In this document: positions 49,211-57,566 of the stretch, piece after piece
Position numbering within the stretch: the stretch's first letter is position 1
How the letters are laid out: each line of letters starts with the position of its first letter
NCBI RefSeq assembly: GCF_001975705.1
Contig: NZ_CP015093.1
Location: 2,108,001-2,172,000, forward strand
From: Salipiger abyssi
GTDB taxonomy: Bacteria; Pseudomonadota; Alphaproteobacteria; Rhodobacterales; Rhodobacteraceae
Reading direction: 5' to 3'
Length of the DNA: 64,000 nucleotides
Notes under the pieces: generated by a model
What the model was told of the DNA's origin: nothing
What the model saw: only the letters and a program-made list of their open reading frames with translations
Databases searched by the model: none
Translations under genes and position numbers: made by a program

Positions 49211-50665
49211 ATGACCAAAGTCATCAAGGGCGGCACCATCGTCACCGCCGATCTGACCTACGAGGCCGACGTGCTGATCGACGGCGGCAAGATCGTCGAG
49301 ATCGGTCCCGACCTCAAAGGCGACGAGGTGCTCGACGCCACCGGCTGCTATGTCATGCCCGGCGGGATCGACCCGCACACGCATCTGGAAATGCCCTTCA
49401 TGGGCACCTACAGCTCGGACGATTTCGAAAGCGGCACCCGCGCCGCACTGGCTGGCGGCACCACCATGGTGGTGGATTTCGCGCTGCCCTCGCCCGATCA
49501 GGGCCTGCTCGACGCGCTTCAGATGTGGGACAACAAATCCACCCGCGCCCATTGCGATTACTCCTTCCACATGGCGATCACCTCCTGGTCGGAGCAGATC
49601 TTCAACGAGATGGAAACCGTGGTGAAGGAACGCGGCATCACCACCTTCAAGCACTTCATGGCCTATAAGGGCGCGCTGATGGTGAACGATGACGAGCTCT
49701 ATGCCAGCTTCCAGCGCTGCGCCGAGCTGGGCGCCATCCCGCTCGTGCACGCCGAGAACGGCGACGTGGTGGCCGAGCTTTCCGCCAAGCTGCTGGCGGC
49801 GGGCAACAATGGCCCCGAGGGTCACGCCTATTCCCGTCCGCCGCAGGTCGAGGGCGAGGCGACGAACCGCGCCATCATGATCGCCGACATGGCCGGCGTG
49901 CCGCTCTATGTGGTGCATGTGAGCTGTGAGGACAGCCACGAGGCCATCCGCCGCGCCCGGATGATGGGCAAACGCGTCTGGGGCGAGCCGCTGATCCAGC
50001 ACCTGACGCTGGATGAGAGCGAGTATTTCAACAAGGATTGGGACCACGCCGCCCGCCGGGTGATGTCGCCGCCCTTCCGCAACAAGATGCATCAGGACAG
50101 CCTGTGGAACGGGCTGGCCTCCGGCTCGCTCTCCTGCGTGGCGACCGACCATTGCGCCTTTACCACCGATCAGAAACGCTATGGCGTCGGCGATTTCACC
50201 AAGATCCCCAACGGCACCGGCGGGCTCGAAGACCGGATCCCGATGCTCTGGACCTATGGCGTCGGCACCGGGCGGCTGACGCCCAACGAGTTCGTCGCCG
50301 TGACCTCGACCAATATCGCCAAGATCCTCAACTGCTATCCGACAAAGGGTGCGATCCTGGTCGGCGCCGATGCGGATATCGTGGTGCTCGACCCGGAGAA
50401 ATCCAAGACCATCAGCGCCGCCTCCCAGCAGTCCGCCATCGACTACAACGTGTTCGAGGGCAAGGACGTGAAGGGTCTGCCGCGCTTCGTGCTGACCCGG
50501 GGCCGCGTCGCGGTGATGGATGGCGAGATGAAGCCCGAGGAGGGCCATGGCAAATTCGTCAAGCGCACGCCGTCGGGCGCCGTTAACAAGGCGCTGTCCT
50601 CGTGGAAGGAACTGACCGCGCCGCGCCCGGTCGAGCGCTCTGGCATTCCGGCGAGCGGGGTGTAA
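49211..50665 (+). CDS. hydA: Dihydropyrimidinase (D-hydantoinase family)
   Basis: The 484-residue cyclic amidohydrolase opens dihydrouracil to N-carbamoyl-beta-alanine. The metal-binding start GGIDPHTHLEMPFMGTYSSDDFESGTRAALAGGTTMVVDF gives H-x-H, the carbamylated Lys is in HFMAYKGALMV, and later ligands are in PLVHAENGD, LYVVHVSCED and VATDHCAFTTDQK. VGADADIVVLDPEKSKTI is the family C-terminal strand. The ATG follows AAGGGAGAG. It is the middle step of the pathway begun by PreTA and finished by the carbamoylase. Confidence 0.95.
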   Translation: MTKVIKGGTIVTADLTYEADVLIDGGKIVEIGPDLKGDEVLDATGCYVMPGGIDPHTHLEMPFMGTYSSDDFESGTRAALAGGTTMVVDFALPSPDQGLLDALQMWDNKSTRAHCDYSFHMAITSWSEQIFNEMETVVKERGITTFKHFMAYKGALMVNDDELYASFQRCAELGAIPLVHAENGDVVAELSAKLLAAGNNGPEGHAYSRPPQVEGEATNRAIMIADMAGVPLYVVHVSCEDSHEAIRRARMMGKRVWGEPLIQHLTLDESEYFNKDWDHAARRVMSPPFRNKMHQDSLWNGLASGSLSCVATDHCAFTTDQKRYGVGDFTKIPNGTGGLEDRIPMLWTYGVGTGRLTPNEFVAVTSTNIAKILNCYPTKGAILVGADADIVVLDPEKSKTISAASQQSAIDYNVFEGKDVKGLPRFVLTRGRVAVMDGEMKPEEGHGKFVKRTPSGAVNKALSSWKELTAPRPVERSGIPASGV

Positions 50666-50692
50666 TCCTTTGCTCTGCATGACAATCGGCAA

Positions 50693-50716
50693 GGCGCCCG
50701 CCGTTGCACGGGCGCC
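50693..50716 (+). other. Hairpin between hydA and the ABC ATPase gene
   Basis: GGCGCCCG (50693-50700) pairs with CGGGCGCC (50709-50716) around 8 bases. There is no U-tract and the ATPase ribosome site GAGGGAGA follows at once, so it may set the ratio between enzyme and transporter mRNA. Confidence 0.5.
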
Positions 50717-50734
50717 GAGGGAGACACTGCGATC

Positions 50735-51517
50735 ATGACCGAAGGCGCCATCATCGACGCGCGCGATGTCAGCCTGACCTTCCAGACCAATGACGGCCCG
50801 GTGCACGCGCTGCGCGACGTGAACTTGTCCGTGGAGAAGGGCGATTTCGTCTCTTTCATCGGTCCGTCCGGCTGCGGCAAGACCACCTTTCTGCGGGTCA
50901 TGGCCGATCTCGAACAGCCGACCGCCGGCACGGTTCTGGTCAATGGCGTCAGCCCGGAAGAGGCCCGCAAGGCGCGGGCGTATGGATACGTGTTCCAGGC
51001 GGCGGGGCTCTACCCCTGGCGTACCATCGGCGGCAATATCCGCCTGCCGCTGGAGATCATGGGCTATGACAGGCCGGTGCAGGCCAGACGGGTGAAAGAG
51101 GTGCTGGAGCTGGTCGATCTGGCCGGGTTCGAAAAGAAATACCCCTGGCAGCTCTCGGGTGGCATGCAACAGCGCGCCTCCATCGCCCGGGCGCTGGCCT
51201 TCGACGCCGATATCCTGCTGATGGACGAACCCTTCGGCGCGCTGGACGAGATCGTGCGCGATCACCTCAACGAGCAGCTTCTGGCGCTCTGGGCGCGCAC
51301 GCAGAAGACCATCTGCTTCGTCACCCATTCGATCCCCGAGGCGGTCTATCTCTCGACCAAGATCGTGGTCATGTCGCCGCGACCGGGCCGGATCACCGAT
51401 GTGATCGAAAGCCCGCTGCCCAGGGAGCGCCCGCTGGACATCCGCGACACGCCGGAATTCCTCGAAATCGCCCACCGCGTGCGCGAGGGGCTGCGGGCGG
51501 GGCATGCCTATGACTGA
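50735..51517 (+). CDS. ABC importer ATP-binding protein (nitrate/sulfonate/pyrimidine type)
   Basis: The 260-residue ATPase has Walker A IGPSGCGKTTFLR, Q-loop GYVFQAAGLYPWRT, signature LSGGMQQRASIARALAF, Walker B ILLMDEPFGALDE and the switch His in FVTHSIPEAVYL. It belongs to the SsuB/TauB/NrtD group. With two permeases and a binding protein downstream it forms a complete importer, placed directly after the pyrimidine-opening enzyme, so a pyrimidine or its breakdown product is the likely cargo. Confidence 0.92.
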   Translation: MTEGAIIDARDVSLTFQTNDGPVHALRDVNLSVEKGDFVSFIGPSGCGKTTFLRVMADLEQPTAGTVLVNGVSPEEARKARAYGYVFQAAGLYPWRTIGGNIRLPLEIMGYDRPVQARRVKEVLELVDLAGFEKKYPWQLSGGMQQRASIARALAFDADILLMDEPFGALDEIVRDHLNEQLLALWARTQKTICFVTHSIPEAVYLSTKIVVMSPRPGRITDVIESPLPRERPLDIRDTPEFLEIAHRVREGLRAGHAYD

Positions 51518-51671
51518 GCGCGCCGCCCCCTTGCTGCGGTCCGGAGAGCCTCAGACGCCCTCCGCCCCCCGGTGCCGCCCCGCATTGCGTGTCAGGCTGC
51601 GGGCGCCCCCTTCACCTTTCACGGTCATCGGCTCTCCAGCCTGTACCGTGCCTCTATCGGACCGGAACATC

Positions 51672-51694
51672 CTTTCATCTTTCTTAAAATACTC
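51672..51694 (-). repeat. Dispersed intergenic element, copy 5 (reverse)
   Basis: CTTTCATCTTTC followed by TTA and AAATACTC. It faces copy 6 and matches it as an inverted repeat in 21 of 23 positions. Confidence 0.7.
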
Positions 51695-51727
51695 AGAAAT
51701 CCGCACATTCTGGCCAGTGCTGCGTTG

Positions 51728-51750
51728 GAGTATTTGGAGAAAGATGAAAG
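51728..51750 (+). repeat. Dispersed intergenic element, copy 6 (direct)
   Basis: GAGTATTTGGAG then AAAGATGAAAG. It ends 15 bases before the GNAT start and pairs with copy 5 to make a potential 23-bp stem around 33 bases. Confidence 0.7.
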
Positions 51751-51765
51751 CCGGGGGGCGTTCTC

Positions 51766-52206
51766 ATGAGTATGGCGGTGCTGACCCCGAGACGGGCGGG
51801 GCCGGAGGATGTGCCGGGCATCGCCGCCGTGCTGAACCGCTGGATCGACGAGACGCCCTGGTATCCGCGGGCGCATGCGCCGGAGGTGCTGGAGGGGTTC
51901 ATCGGCGAGGCGCTGCCGGACCGTGAGATCTGGGTGCTGGGCGACCCGATCGAGGGCTATCTGTCGCTCGACCCCGAAACAGGCTGCGTCGGGGCGCTTT
52001 ATTGTGCGCGTACCGGTGCGGGCTGTGGCAAGGCGCTGATGGACGAGGCCAAGCGCGGGCGCGATTTCCTCTGGCTGCACACCAATGCGCCGAACCTGCG
52101 GGCGCAGAAATTCTATCGCCGCGAGGGGTTCCGGCAGGTCGGCGGCGAGATCGCGCCGGAGCCGCCGGAGACCGTGCCCGAGCTGCGCATGGAGTGGCAC
52201 CGATGA
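51766..52206 (+). CDS. GNAT-family N-acetyltransferase inside the transporter operon
   Basis: The 146-residue acetyltransferase begins MSMAVLTPRRAGPEDVPGIAAVLNRWIDETPWYPRAHAPE and has ALYCARTGAGCGKALMDEAKRGRDFLWLHTNAPNLRAQKFYRREGFRQVGGEI, the GNAT acetyl-CoA loop and final helix. It sits between the ATPase gene and the first permease gene of the importer. Its stop overlaps the permease start in ATGA, so it is part of the transcript. Its link to transport is unclear; it may detoxify an intermediate, or be a chance insertion. Confidence 0.85.
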   Translation: MSMAVLTPRRAGPEDVPGIAAVLNRWIDETPWYPRAHAPEVLEGFIGEALPDREIWVLGDPIEGYLSLDPETGCVGALYCARTGAGCGKALMDEAKRGRDFLWLHTNAPNLRAQKFYRREGFRQVGGEIAPEPPETVPELRMEWHR

Positions 52207-53063
52207 GACATGTCCTTCCCGTGCTGACCGTGGTCGCGGTGATCGTGGCGATCTGGTACGCCGCCGCGATCTGGCTCAACGCGCAATGGGCGCTCGACAC
52301 CGCCGCGCGGCAGGATCGCACGCTCGGCGCCGCCGAGCTGGTGCTCGACACCTGGAGCCAGGAGAAACCCAAGCTGCCGGCGCCGCATCAGGTGGTGACG
52401 GAGCTCTGGCAGACCACCGTGGAGAAGAACGTCACCTCCAAGCGCAGCCTTGTCTACCACGCCTGGGTGACCCTCTCGGCGACTCTGCTGGGCTTTGGCA
52501 TGGGCACGGCGCTGGGCTTCGCGCTGGCGGTGGGGATCGTCTATATCCGCGTCATGGATATGAGCGTGATGCCCTGGGTGATCGCCAGCCAGACCATTCC
52601 GATCCTCGCCATCGCGCCGATGATCATTGTGGTGCTGAACGCCATGGGCCTGTCGGGCCTGCTGCCCAAGGCGATGATCTCGATGTATCTGAGCTTTTTC
52701 CCCGTAGTGGTCGGCATGGTTAAGGGGCTGCGTTCGCCGTCGCGGATGATGCGCGACCAGATGCGGACCTGGAACGCCACCCGGGGGCAGGAATTTCTGC
52801 GGCTGCGTCTGCCGATGTCTATGCCCTATCTCTTTGCCTCGCTGAAGATCGCCATGGCGGCAAGCCTCGTGGGGGCCATCGTCGGCGAGCTGCCGACCGG
52901 CGCCGTGGCGGGCCTGGGCGCGCGGCTGCTGGCGGGCAGCTATTACGGCCAGACCATCCAGATCTGGTCGGCGCTGTTCATGGCCGCCGCCGTGGCTGCC
53001 GCCGCTGTCGGGCTGATCGGCATCGTGCAGCGGGCCACGCTGAAACGCATGGGGATGGGCTGA
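52203..53063 (+). CDS. ABC importer permease 1
   Basis: The 286-residue permease has about six helices, with the first at residues 4-25 (LPVLTVVAVIVAIWYAAAIWL), and the cytoplasmic coupling loop MRTWNATRGQEFLRLRLPMSMPYLFASLKIAMAASLVGAIVGE, which contains the EAA-type motif. NAMGLSGLLPKAMISMYLSFFPVVVGMVKGL is typical of SsuC/ThiX relatives. It overlaps the GNAT gene by four bases and the second permease by one base, so these are translated in sequence. Confidence 0.92.
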   Translation: MRHVLPVLTVVAVIVAIWYAAAIWLNAQWALDTAARQDRTLGAAELVLDTWSQEKPKLPAPHQVVTELWQTTVEKNVTSKRSLVYHAWVTLSATLLGFGMGTALGFALAVGIVYIRVMDMSVMPWVIASQTIPILAIAPMIIVVLNAMGLSGLLPKAMISMYLSFFPVVVGMVKGLRSPSRMMRDQMRTWNATRGQEFLRLRLPMSMPYLFASLKIAMAASLVGAIVGELPTGAVAGLGARLLAGSYYGQTIQIWSALFMAAAVAAAAVGLIGIVQRATLKRMGMG

Positions 53064-53905
53064 TGTGGATCCTGCTCGGCATCCTCGCCTGGGCTGGCGG
53101 CTCGGCGCTGAACGTGTGGCTGGCGCGGCAGGCGCCGGGCCGGACAACCGCGCTGGCGGTGCCGCTGATCTTTGGCGTCACGCTGATTTTCGTCTGGGAG
53201 GCGGCGGTGCGCGGCTTCGGCATCTCGCCGGTGCTGCTGCCGGCGCCCTCGGCCATCGCGGCGCGCATGGCCGGCTCGACCGGGGTGCTCTGGGAGGATT
53301 TCGTTCAGACGGTGATCAAGGGCGCGCTCAGCGGCTATGTGATCGGCTGTCTTGCGGCCTTCGGCACCGCCATTGTGGTCGACCGGTTCGATTTCCTGCG
53401 CCGGGGCCTTCTGCCGGTGGGCAATTTCGTCGCCGCCCTGCCGATCATCGGCATCGCACCGATCCTGGTGATGTGGTTCGGTTTCGACTGGCAGTCGAAG
53501 GCGGCGGTGGTCGTGGTGATGGTGTTCTTCCCGATGCTGGTGAACACCGTCGAGGGGCTGCGCGACACGTCCGCGATGCAGCGCGACCTGATGCGCACCT
53601 ATGCCGCCGGCTACTGGACCACGCTCTTGAAGCTGCGCCTGCCGGCGGCGATGCCCTTCATCTTCAACGGGCTGAAGCTTGCCACCACCCTTGCGCTGAT
53701 CGGCGCCATCGTTGCCGAATTTTTCGGCTCGCCGATCCGCGGCATGGGGTTCCGGATTTCCACCAGCGTCGGGCTGCTTGCGCTCGATCTGGTCTGGGCT
53801 GAAATCGTGGTGGCGGCGGTTGCGGGATCGGCCTTTTATGGCGGTGTCGCGCTTTTGGAAAAGGCCGTGACCTTCTGGCACCCGTCGCAGCGCGGGCAGA
53901 GCTAG
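53063..53905 (+). CDS. ABC importer permease 2
   Basis: The 280-residue permease has a membrane segment near residues 28-50 (ALAVPLIFGVTLIFVWEAAV), an SsuC-like substrate-side start SPVLLPAPSAIAARM and the EAA-type loop LMRTYAAGYWTTLLKLRLPAAMPFIFNGLKLATTLALIGAIVAEFFG. Two non-identical permeases suggest a heterodimeric channel. The start shares one base with the upstream stop. Confidence 0.92.
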   Translation: MWILLGILAWAGGSALNVWLARQAPGRTTALAVPLIFGVTLIFVWEAAVRGFGISPVLLPAPSAIAARMAGSTGVLWEDFVQTVIKGALSGYVIGCLAAFGTAIVVDRFDFLRRGLLPVGNFVAALPIIGIAPILVMWFGFDWQSKAAVVVVMVFFPMLVNTVEGLRDTSAMQRDLMRTYAAGYWTTLLKLRLPAAMPFIFNGLKLATTLALIGAIVAEFFGSPIRGMGFRISTSVGLLALDLVWAEIVVAAVAGSAFYGGVALLEKAVTFWHPSQRGQS

Positions 53906-53957
53906 GCACCGGAACAAGACCAACAGGACCAACGACAAGATCAACACGGAGGTAACA

Positions 53958-54950
53958 ATGAACACCCTTACCAAACTGAGCATCGCCGCCGCGCTGAGCC
54001 TGGCCGCCGGCACGGCGCAGGCGGCGGACGAGATGACGCTGCAACTGAAATGGGTCACCCAGGCGCAGTTCGCCGGCTATTACGTGGCCAAGGACAAGGG
54101 CTTTTACGACGAGGCCGATCTCGACGTGACGATCAAGCCGGGCGGGCCGGATATCGCGCCGGTGCAGGTGCTGCTGGGCGGCGGCGCCGATGTCATGGTC
54201 GACTGGCTGCCCTCGGCGCTGGCCGCGCGCGAGAACGGCGCGCCCATCGTCAATATCGCGCAGCCGTTCAAATCGTCTGGGCTGATGCTGACCTGCCTCA
54301 AGGAGCACGGCATCGAGACGCCGGCGGATTTCCCCGGCCACACGCTGGGCACCTGGTTCTTCGGCAACGAGCTGCCGCTCTATTCCTGGATGTCCAAGCT
54401 CGGCTATGCCACCGACGGTTCCGAGGGCGGGGTGACGATCCAGAAGATCAACTTCAACGTCGATCCGCTGCTGCAAAAGCAGGTCGAGTGCGCCACGACC
54501 ATGACGTACAACGAATACTGGCAGGTGATCGACGCGGGGCTTACCCCCGATGATCTGGTGGTGTTCAAATACGAGGATGAGGGCATCTCGACGCTCGAAG
54601 ACGGACTCTACACCACCGAGGCGAATCTCGAAGATCCGGAGATGGTCGACAAGCTGACCCGCTTTGTCGCGGCCTCGATGAAGGGCTGGAAATACGCCGA
54701 GGAGAACCCGGACGAGGCCGCCGAGATTGTGCTGGAGAACGACGCCACTGGCGCGCAGACCGAAAAGCACCAGAAACGCATGATGGGCGAGGTTGCCAAG
54801 CTCACCGCCGGTTCGAACGGCGCGCTGGACCCGGCGGATTTCCAGCGCACCGTCGACGTGCTGCTCTCGGCCGGTGCCGATCCGGTGATCACCGAAGATC
54901 CGGGCGAGGCCGCCTGGACCCACGCCATCACCGACGAAGCGCTGGAGTGA
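53958..54950 (+). CDS. ABC importer substrate-binding protein, NMT1/THI5-like
   Basis: The 330-residue periplasmic protein has a signal peptide (KLSIAAALSLAAGTAQAADE) and the NMT1/ThiY fold: MTLQLKWVTQAQFAGYYVAKDKGFYDEADLDVTIKPGGPDIAPVQVLLGGGADVMVDWLPSALAARENGAPIVNIAQPF. This family binds thiamine pyrimidine, riboflavin-like or other heterocyclic rings, which fits the neighbouring pyrimidine genes. DDLVVFKYEDEGI and ANLEDPEMVDKLTRFVAASMKGWKYAEENPDEAAEIV are also typical. Two terminators follow. Confidence 0.92.
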   Translation: MNTLTKLSIAAALSLAAGTAQAADEMTLQLKWVTQAQFAGYYVAKDKGFYDEADLDVTIKPGGPDIAPVQVLLGGGADVMVDWLPSALAARENGAPIVNIAQPFKSSGLMLTCLKEHGIETPADFPGHTLGTWFFGNELPLYSWMSKLGYATDGSEGGVTIQKINFNVDPLLQKQVECATTMTYNEYWQVIDAGLTPDDLVVFKYEDEGISTLEDGLYTTEANLEDPEMVDKLTRFVAASMKGWKYAEENPDEAAEIVLENDATGAQTEKHQKRMMGEVAKLTAGSNGALDPADFQRTVDVLLSAGADPVITEDPGEAAWTHAITDEALE

Positions 54951-54970
54951 TCCAGGCGCGGCAGCGCCGG

Positions 54971-54998
54971 AGGAGCGGGTGGGTGGCCCGCTCTTTTT
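54971..54998 (+). terminator. Terminator after the binding-protein gene
   Basis: GAGCGGG (54973-54979) pairs with CCCGCTC (54987-54993) followed by TTTTT. It ends the importer operon. Confidence 0.85.
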
Positions 54999-55032
54999 CC
55001 GGTGCTCCGCTTGAGGCGGAATCGCGATGGAG

Positions 55033-55070
55033 CAAAAAAGGGGTGGCCAAACGGCCACCCCTTATCTTTA
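55033..55070. terminator. Terminator-like hairpin, best on the minus strand
   Basis: GGGGTGGCC (55040-55048), loop AAAC and GGCCACCCC (55053-55061) are preceded by AAAAAA, so on the minus strand a T6 run follows the stem. It should end the receiver-gene transcript. The bases 55071-55207 hold only a weak 37-codon frame. Confidence 0.85.
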
Positions 55071-55207
55071 TGAAAGGATTATAAAAATGTGGCATTCGGC
55101 CGGAGATTTGGGGACGCGCCGCGCCGACCTGACACTCTTTACTTCGCGGACGGGGCGACTCGTAACGGCGCGATGTTACAGCGGCGTGACGATTTCATGA
55201 AACGCGG

Positions 55208-55579
55208 TTAGCGACCGGCAACCCGGAGCATTGCCAGCAGATCCGCTGTCCGGAACGGGCGGTGCAGCACGGCAAAGCCCGAGGCCTCGCCGTGGTCTTC
55301 GGCTTCGATTCCCATCAGGGCAATGCGCGCCTGTCGGTCGCTCAGCGCCCTGCCAAGGTCGGATGTTTGCGCCTCTTCCGGTGTCAGTGCCACAATCGCC
55401 ATCTCCACCCGGGGCAGCTCGCTGAGCACGGCCATCGCCGCGTCGCGGTCTTGCACGCATTCGATGCGGGCGCCGGGATAGGTTTCGCCCAGGGTCGTGG
55501 CGATGTCCTCCGCCACGAAGGGCTCTGTGACAAATATAAGAAAGGAAGGGCGCGGTGTTGCGCAGTCTTTGGGTGTCAT
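55208..55579 (-). CDS. Degenerate receiver (CheY-like) domain protein
   Basis: The 123-residue protein follows the receiver fold (SFLIFVTEPFVAEDIATTLGETYPGARIECVQDRDAAMAVLSELPRVEMAIVAL ... FAVLHRPFRTADLLAML). The usual phospho-accepting Asp at the end of strand 3 is replaced by a VAL-TPEE stretch, and the Lys of the KPF motif is now Arg (HRPF). It is probably not phosphorylated by the normal route. The start MTPKDC is divergent from the Crp/Fnr gene with 92 bases between, which may hint at a shared signal. Role unknown. Confidence 0.7.
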   Translation of the reverse strand: MTPKDCATPRPSFLIFVTEPFVAEDIATTLGETYPGARIECVQDRDAAMAVLSELPRVEMAIVALTPEEAQTSDLGRALSDRQARIALMGIEAEDHGEASGFAVLHRPFRTADLLAMLRVAGR

Positions 55580-55671
55580 ATCGCTCTGCCATGGAAAGAA
55601 GTGGCGAGCGTGGAACATTCCGCGCGGAGCCGCATTTAACTGTGACGTATCAACAGCAAGGATTTCACCGG

Positions 55672-56403
55672 ATGCACAGAATCTCCTGTCAGACCTGCCC
55701 GATGCAGAAATGCGCGTTGTTCACGCCGCATTCCGAGGAGCAAAAGGAGTTTCTGGAAGACTTCAAGTCCGGCGAGCTTTCGGTCGAACCCGGGACGCAG
55801 ATCCTGCTGGAGGGCTCCAGCGCGCCGCAGATCTATACCGTGCTCGAGGGTATGGGGCTGCGCGACAAGACGCTGGAAAACGGTCGCCGGCAGGTACTCA
55901 ACTTCGTGCTGCCAGGCGATTTCCTCGGGCTCCAGGCCAGCGTGATGGGCGAGATGATGCACTCGATCGAGGCGGTGACGGAGATGCGCCTCTGTGTCTT
56001 TCGCCGCGAGGATCTGTGGACGCTGTTCCGGACCCAGCCGGCGCTGGCCTACGATGTGACCTGGATCGCCGCGGCGGAGGAGCATTTTCTTGGCGAGACC
56101 GTGGCCACGCTCGGTCAGCGCGACGGGACCGAGCGCGTGGCCTGGGCTCTTCTAAAGCTCTATCAGCGGCTGCGCGGACTGGGGCTGGAGAAGGCCGGCC
56201 AGGTGCCGCTGCCCTTCCGCCAGCAGGATCTGGCGGATGCGCTCGGCCTGTCGCTGGTCCACACCAACAAGACGCTGAGCCGGCTGCGCAGCGATGACAT
56301 GGCTGACTGGTCGGACGGCAAGCTGAGCGTGCCCGATATCCAAGCGCTGGCAGAGCTGGCGGTGACGGACCCCGAGGCGCTGCCCCGGCGCCCGTTTCTC
56401 TAA
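55672..56403 (+). CDS. Crp/Fnr-family regulator with N-terminal cysteine cluster
   Basis: The 243-residue regulator begins MHRISCQTCPMQKCALF, with cysteines at 6, 9 and 14 that could bind an iron-sulfur cluster, although the spacing is not that of E. coli FNR. The effector beta roll follows (EPGTQILLEGSSAPQIYTVLEGMGLRDKTLENGRRQVLNFVLPGDFLGLQAS) and the Crp HTH is LPFRQQDLADALGLSLVHTNKTLSRLRSDDM. It may sense oxygen, nitric oxide or redox state. It is divergent from the receiver gene. Confidence 0.88.
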   Translation: MHRISCQTCPMQKCALFTPHSEEQKEFLEDFKSGELSVEPGTQILLEGSSAPQIYTVLEGMGLRDKTLENGRRQVLNFVLPGDFLGLQASVMGEMMHSIEAVTEMRLCVFRREDLWTLFRTQPALAYDVTWIAAAEEHFLGETVATLGQRDGTERVAWALLKLYQRLRGLGLEKAGQVPLPFRQQDLADALGLSLVHTNKTLSRLRSDDMADWSDGKLSVPDIQALAELAVTDPEALPRRPFL

Positions 56404-56407
56404 CGCG

Positions 56408-57430
56408 TTACCGGCGCAGTGTGTCGCCGTAGGCGATCTTGGGCGTCAGCTCGATGATCTTGTCGAATTCCGCGTCGGGGCTCTCGACCCGCGTCGCGAT
56501 GATCTCGGCGGCCTTGCGCCCGATCTCTTCGCGGCAGGCATCCATCGTCGCCAGCTTGCGCGGCAGACCCTGAAGCAACTCGACCCCGTTGAACCCGGCA
56601 AGCCCGATATCGGCGGGAATGTCGCGGCCCTGGTCGAGCAGGTAAAGCAGCCCGCCGGCGCCGATCATGTCGTTGGAATAGTAGAGGAAATCCAGCTCCG
56701 GCTCGCGTTCCAGAATGGTCTGGGTCATCTCGCGGCCCTTGGCCAGCGCCGAGCCGCCGGAATAGAACTCCTGATCCAGCACCTCGACGCCGCTCTTGGC
56801 GAGCGCCTCGGTGAAGCCTTCGAAGCGTTTGCGGGCACGGTGATCGAGCGGCATCTTGGTGCCGAGAAAGCCGATCTTCTGATACCCGGCGCGCAGAATC
56901 GCCTTGGCCATCTCGCGACCGGCGCGGCGATGCGAGATGCCGACGGCGGTGTCGATCGGTTTGCCGTCGGTATCCATGATCTCGACCACCGGGATGCCGC
57001 TGGCCTTGAGCATCGCCTTGGAGGCCTCGGTATGCTCGATCCCGGCGATGATCACGCCGGAGGGCCGCCAGGACAGCATCTCGTAGAGAACGCGCTCTTC
57101 CTTCTCGGGCTCGTAATCGGTGACACCCACGACCGGTTGCAGCTCCGTATCCTCGAGTACCGCCGAGATCCCGGCCATGACCTCGGGAAACACCATGTTG
57201 CGCATCGAGGGGATGATCACCGCGACGAGGTTCACCCGCTGGCTGGCCAGCGCACCGGCGATCTTGTTGGGCACGTATCCCAGAGTTTTGGCCGCTTCGA
57301 GAACTTTGGCGCGCGTGGCTTCCGACACATCCCCCCGGTTTCGAAGCACTCTGCTGACAGTCATCTCGGACACACCGGAGGCTTCGGAAACATCTCTCAG
57401 AGTCAACGGGCGGGGATCGTCGTCTGCCAC
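56408..57430 (-). CDS. LacI-family transcription regulator (GntR-like)
   Basis: The 340-residue repressor has an HTH and hinge LTLRDVSEASGVSEMTVSRVLRNRGDVSEATRAKVLEAAKTLGYVPNKIAGALAS, then a periplasmic-binding-like sugar domain (VNLVAVIIPSMRNMVFPEVMAGISAVLEDTELQPVVGVTDYE, DFLYYSNDMIGAGGLLYLLDQGRDIPADIGLAGFNG). Gluconate-type regulators look like this, but no sugar genes are adjacent. It converges with the Crp/Fnr gene across four bases. Confidence 0.92.
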   Translation of the reverse strand: MADDDPRPLTLRDVSEASGVSEMTVSRVLRNRGDVSEATRAKVLEAAKTLGYVPNKIAGALASQRVNLVAVIIPSMRNMVFPEVMAGISAVLEDTELQPVVGVTDYEPEKEERVLYEMLSWRPSGVIIAGIEHTEASKAMLKASGIPVVEIMDTDGKPIDTAVGISHRRAGREMAKAILRAGYQKIGFLGTKMPLDHRARKRFEGFTEALAKSGVEVLDQEFYSGGSALAKGREMTQTILEREPELDFLYYSNDMIGAGGLLYLLDQGRDIPADIGLAGFNGVELLQGLPRKLATMDACREEIGRKAAEIIATRVESPDAEFDKIIELTPKIAYGDTLRR

Positions 57431-57566
57431 GGGCGGGCCTCCTCAACGCTGTAAATATCTGCAATGTTAGCGGTTATTGCGCGGCGCACAAGATGCGTGT
57501 TCCGCTTGCCGAAAATTCGCGCAGGCAGATGACAAAGCGGGCATGACCGGCTAAGGGAGGGTCAGC

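Noticed and set aside
55087-55200. A 37-codon frame (MWHSAGDLGTRR...) with AAAGGA upstream, between the importer terminators and the receiver gene
   Set aside because: The composition does not look protein-like, it lies directly after a minus-strand terminator, and no promoter or partner supports it.
57431-57566. Possible LacI-type operator (TGTTAGCGGTTATT) upstream of the LacI gene
   Set aside because: Only the left half resembles a LacI-family site; the right half does not mirror it.
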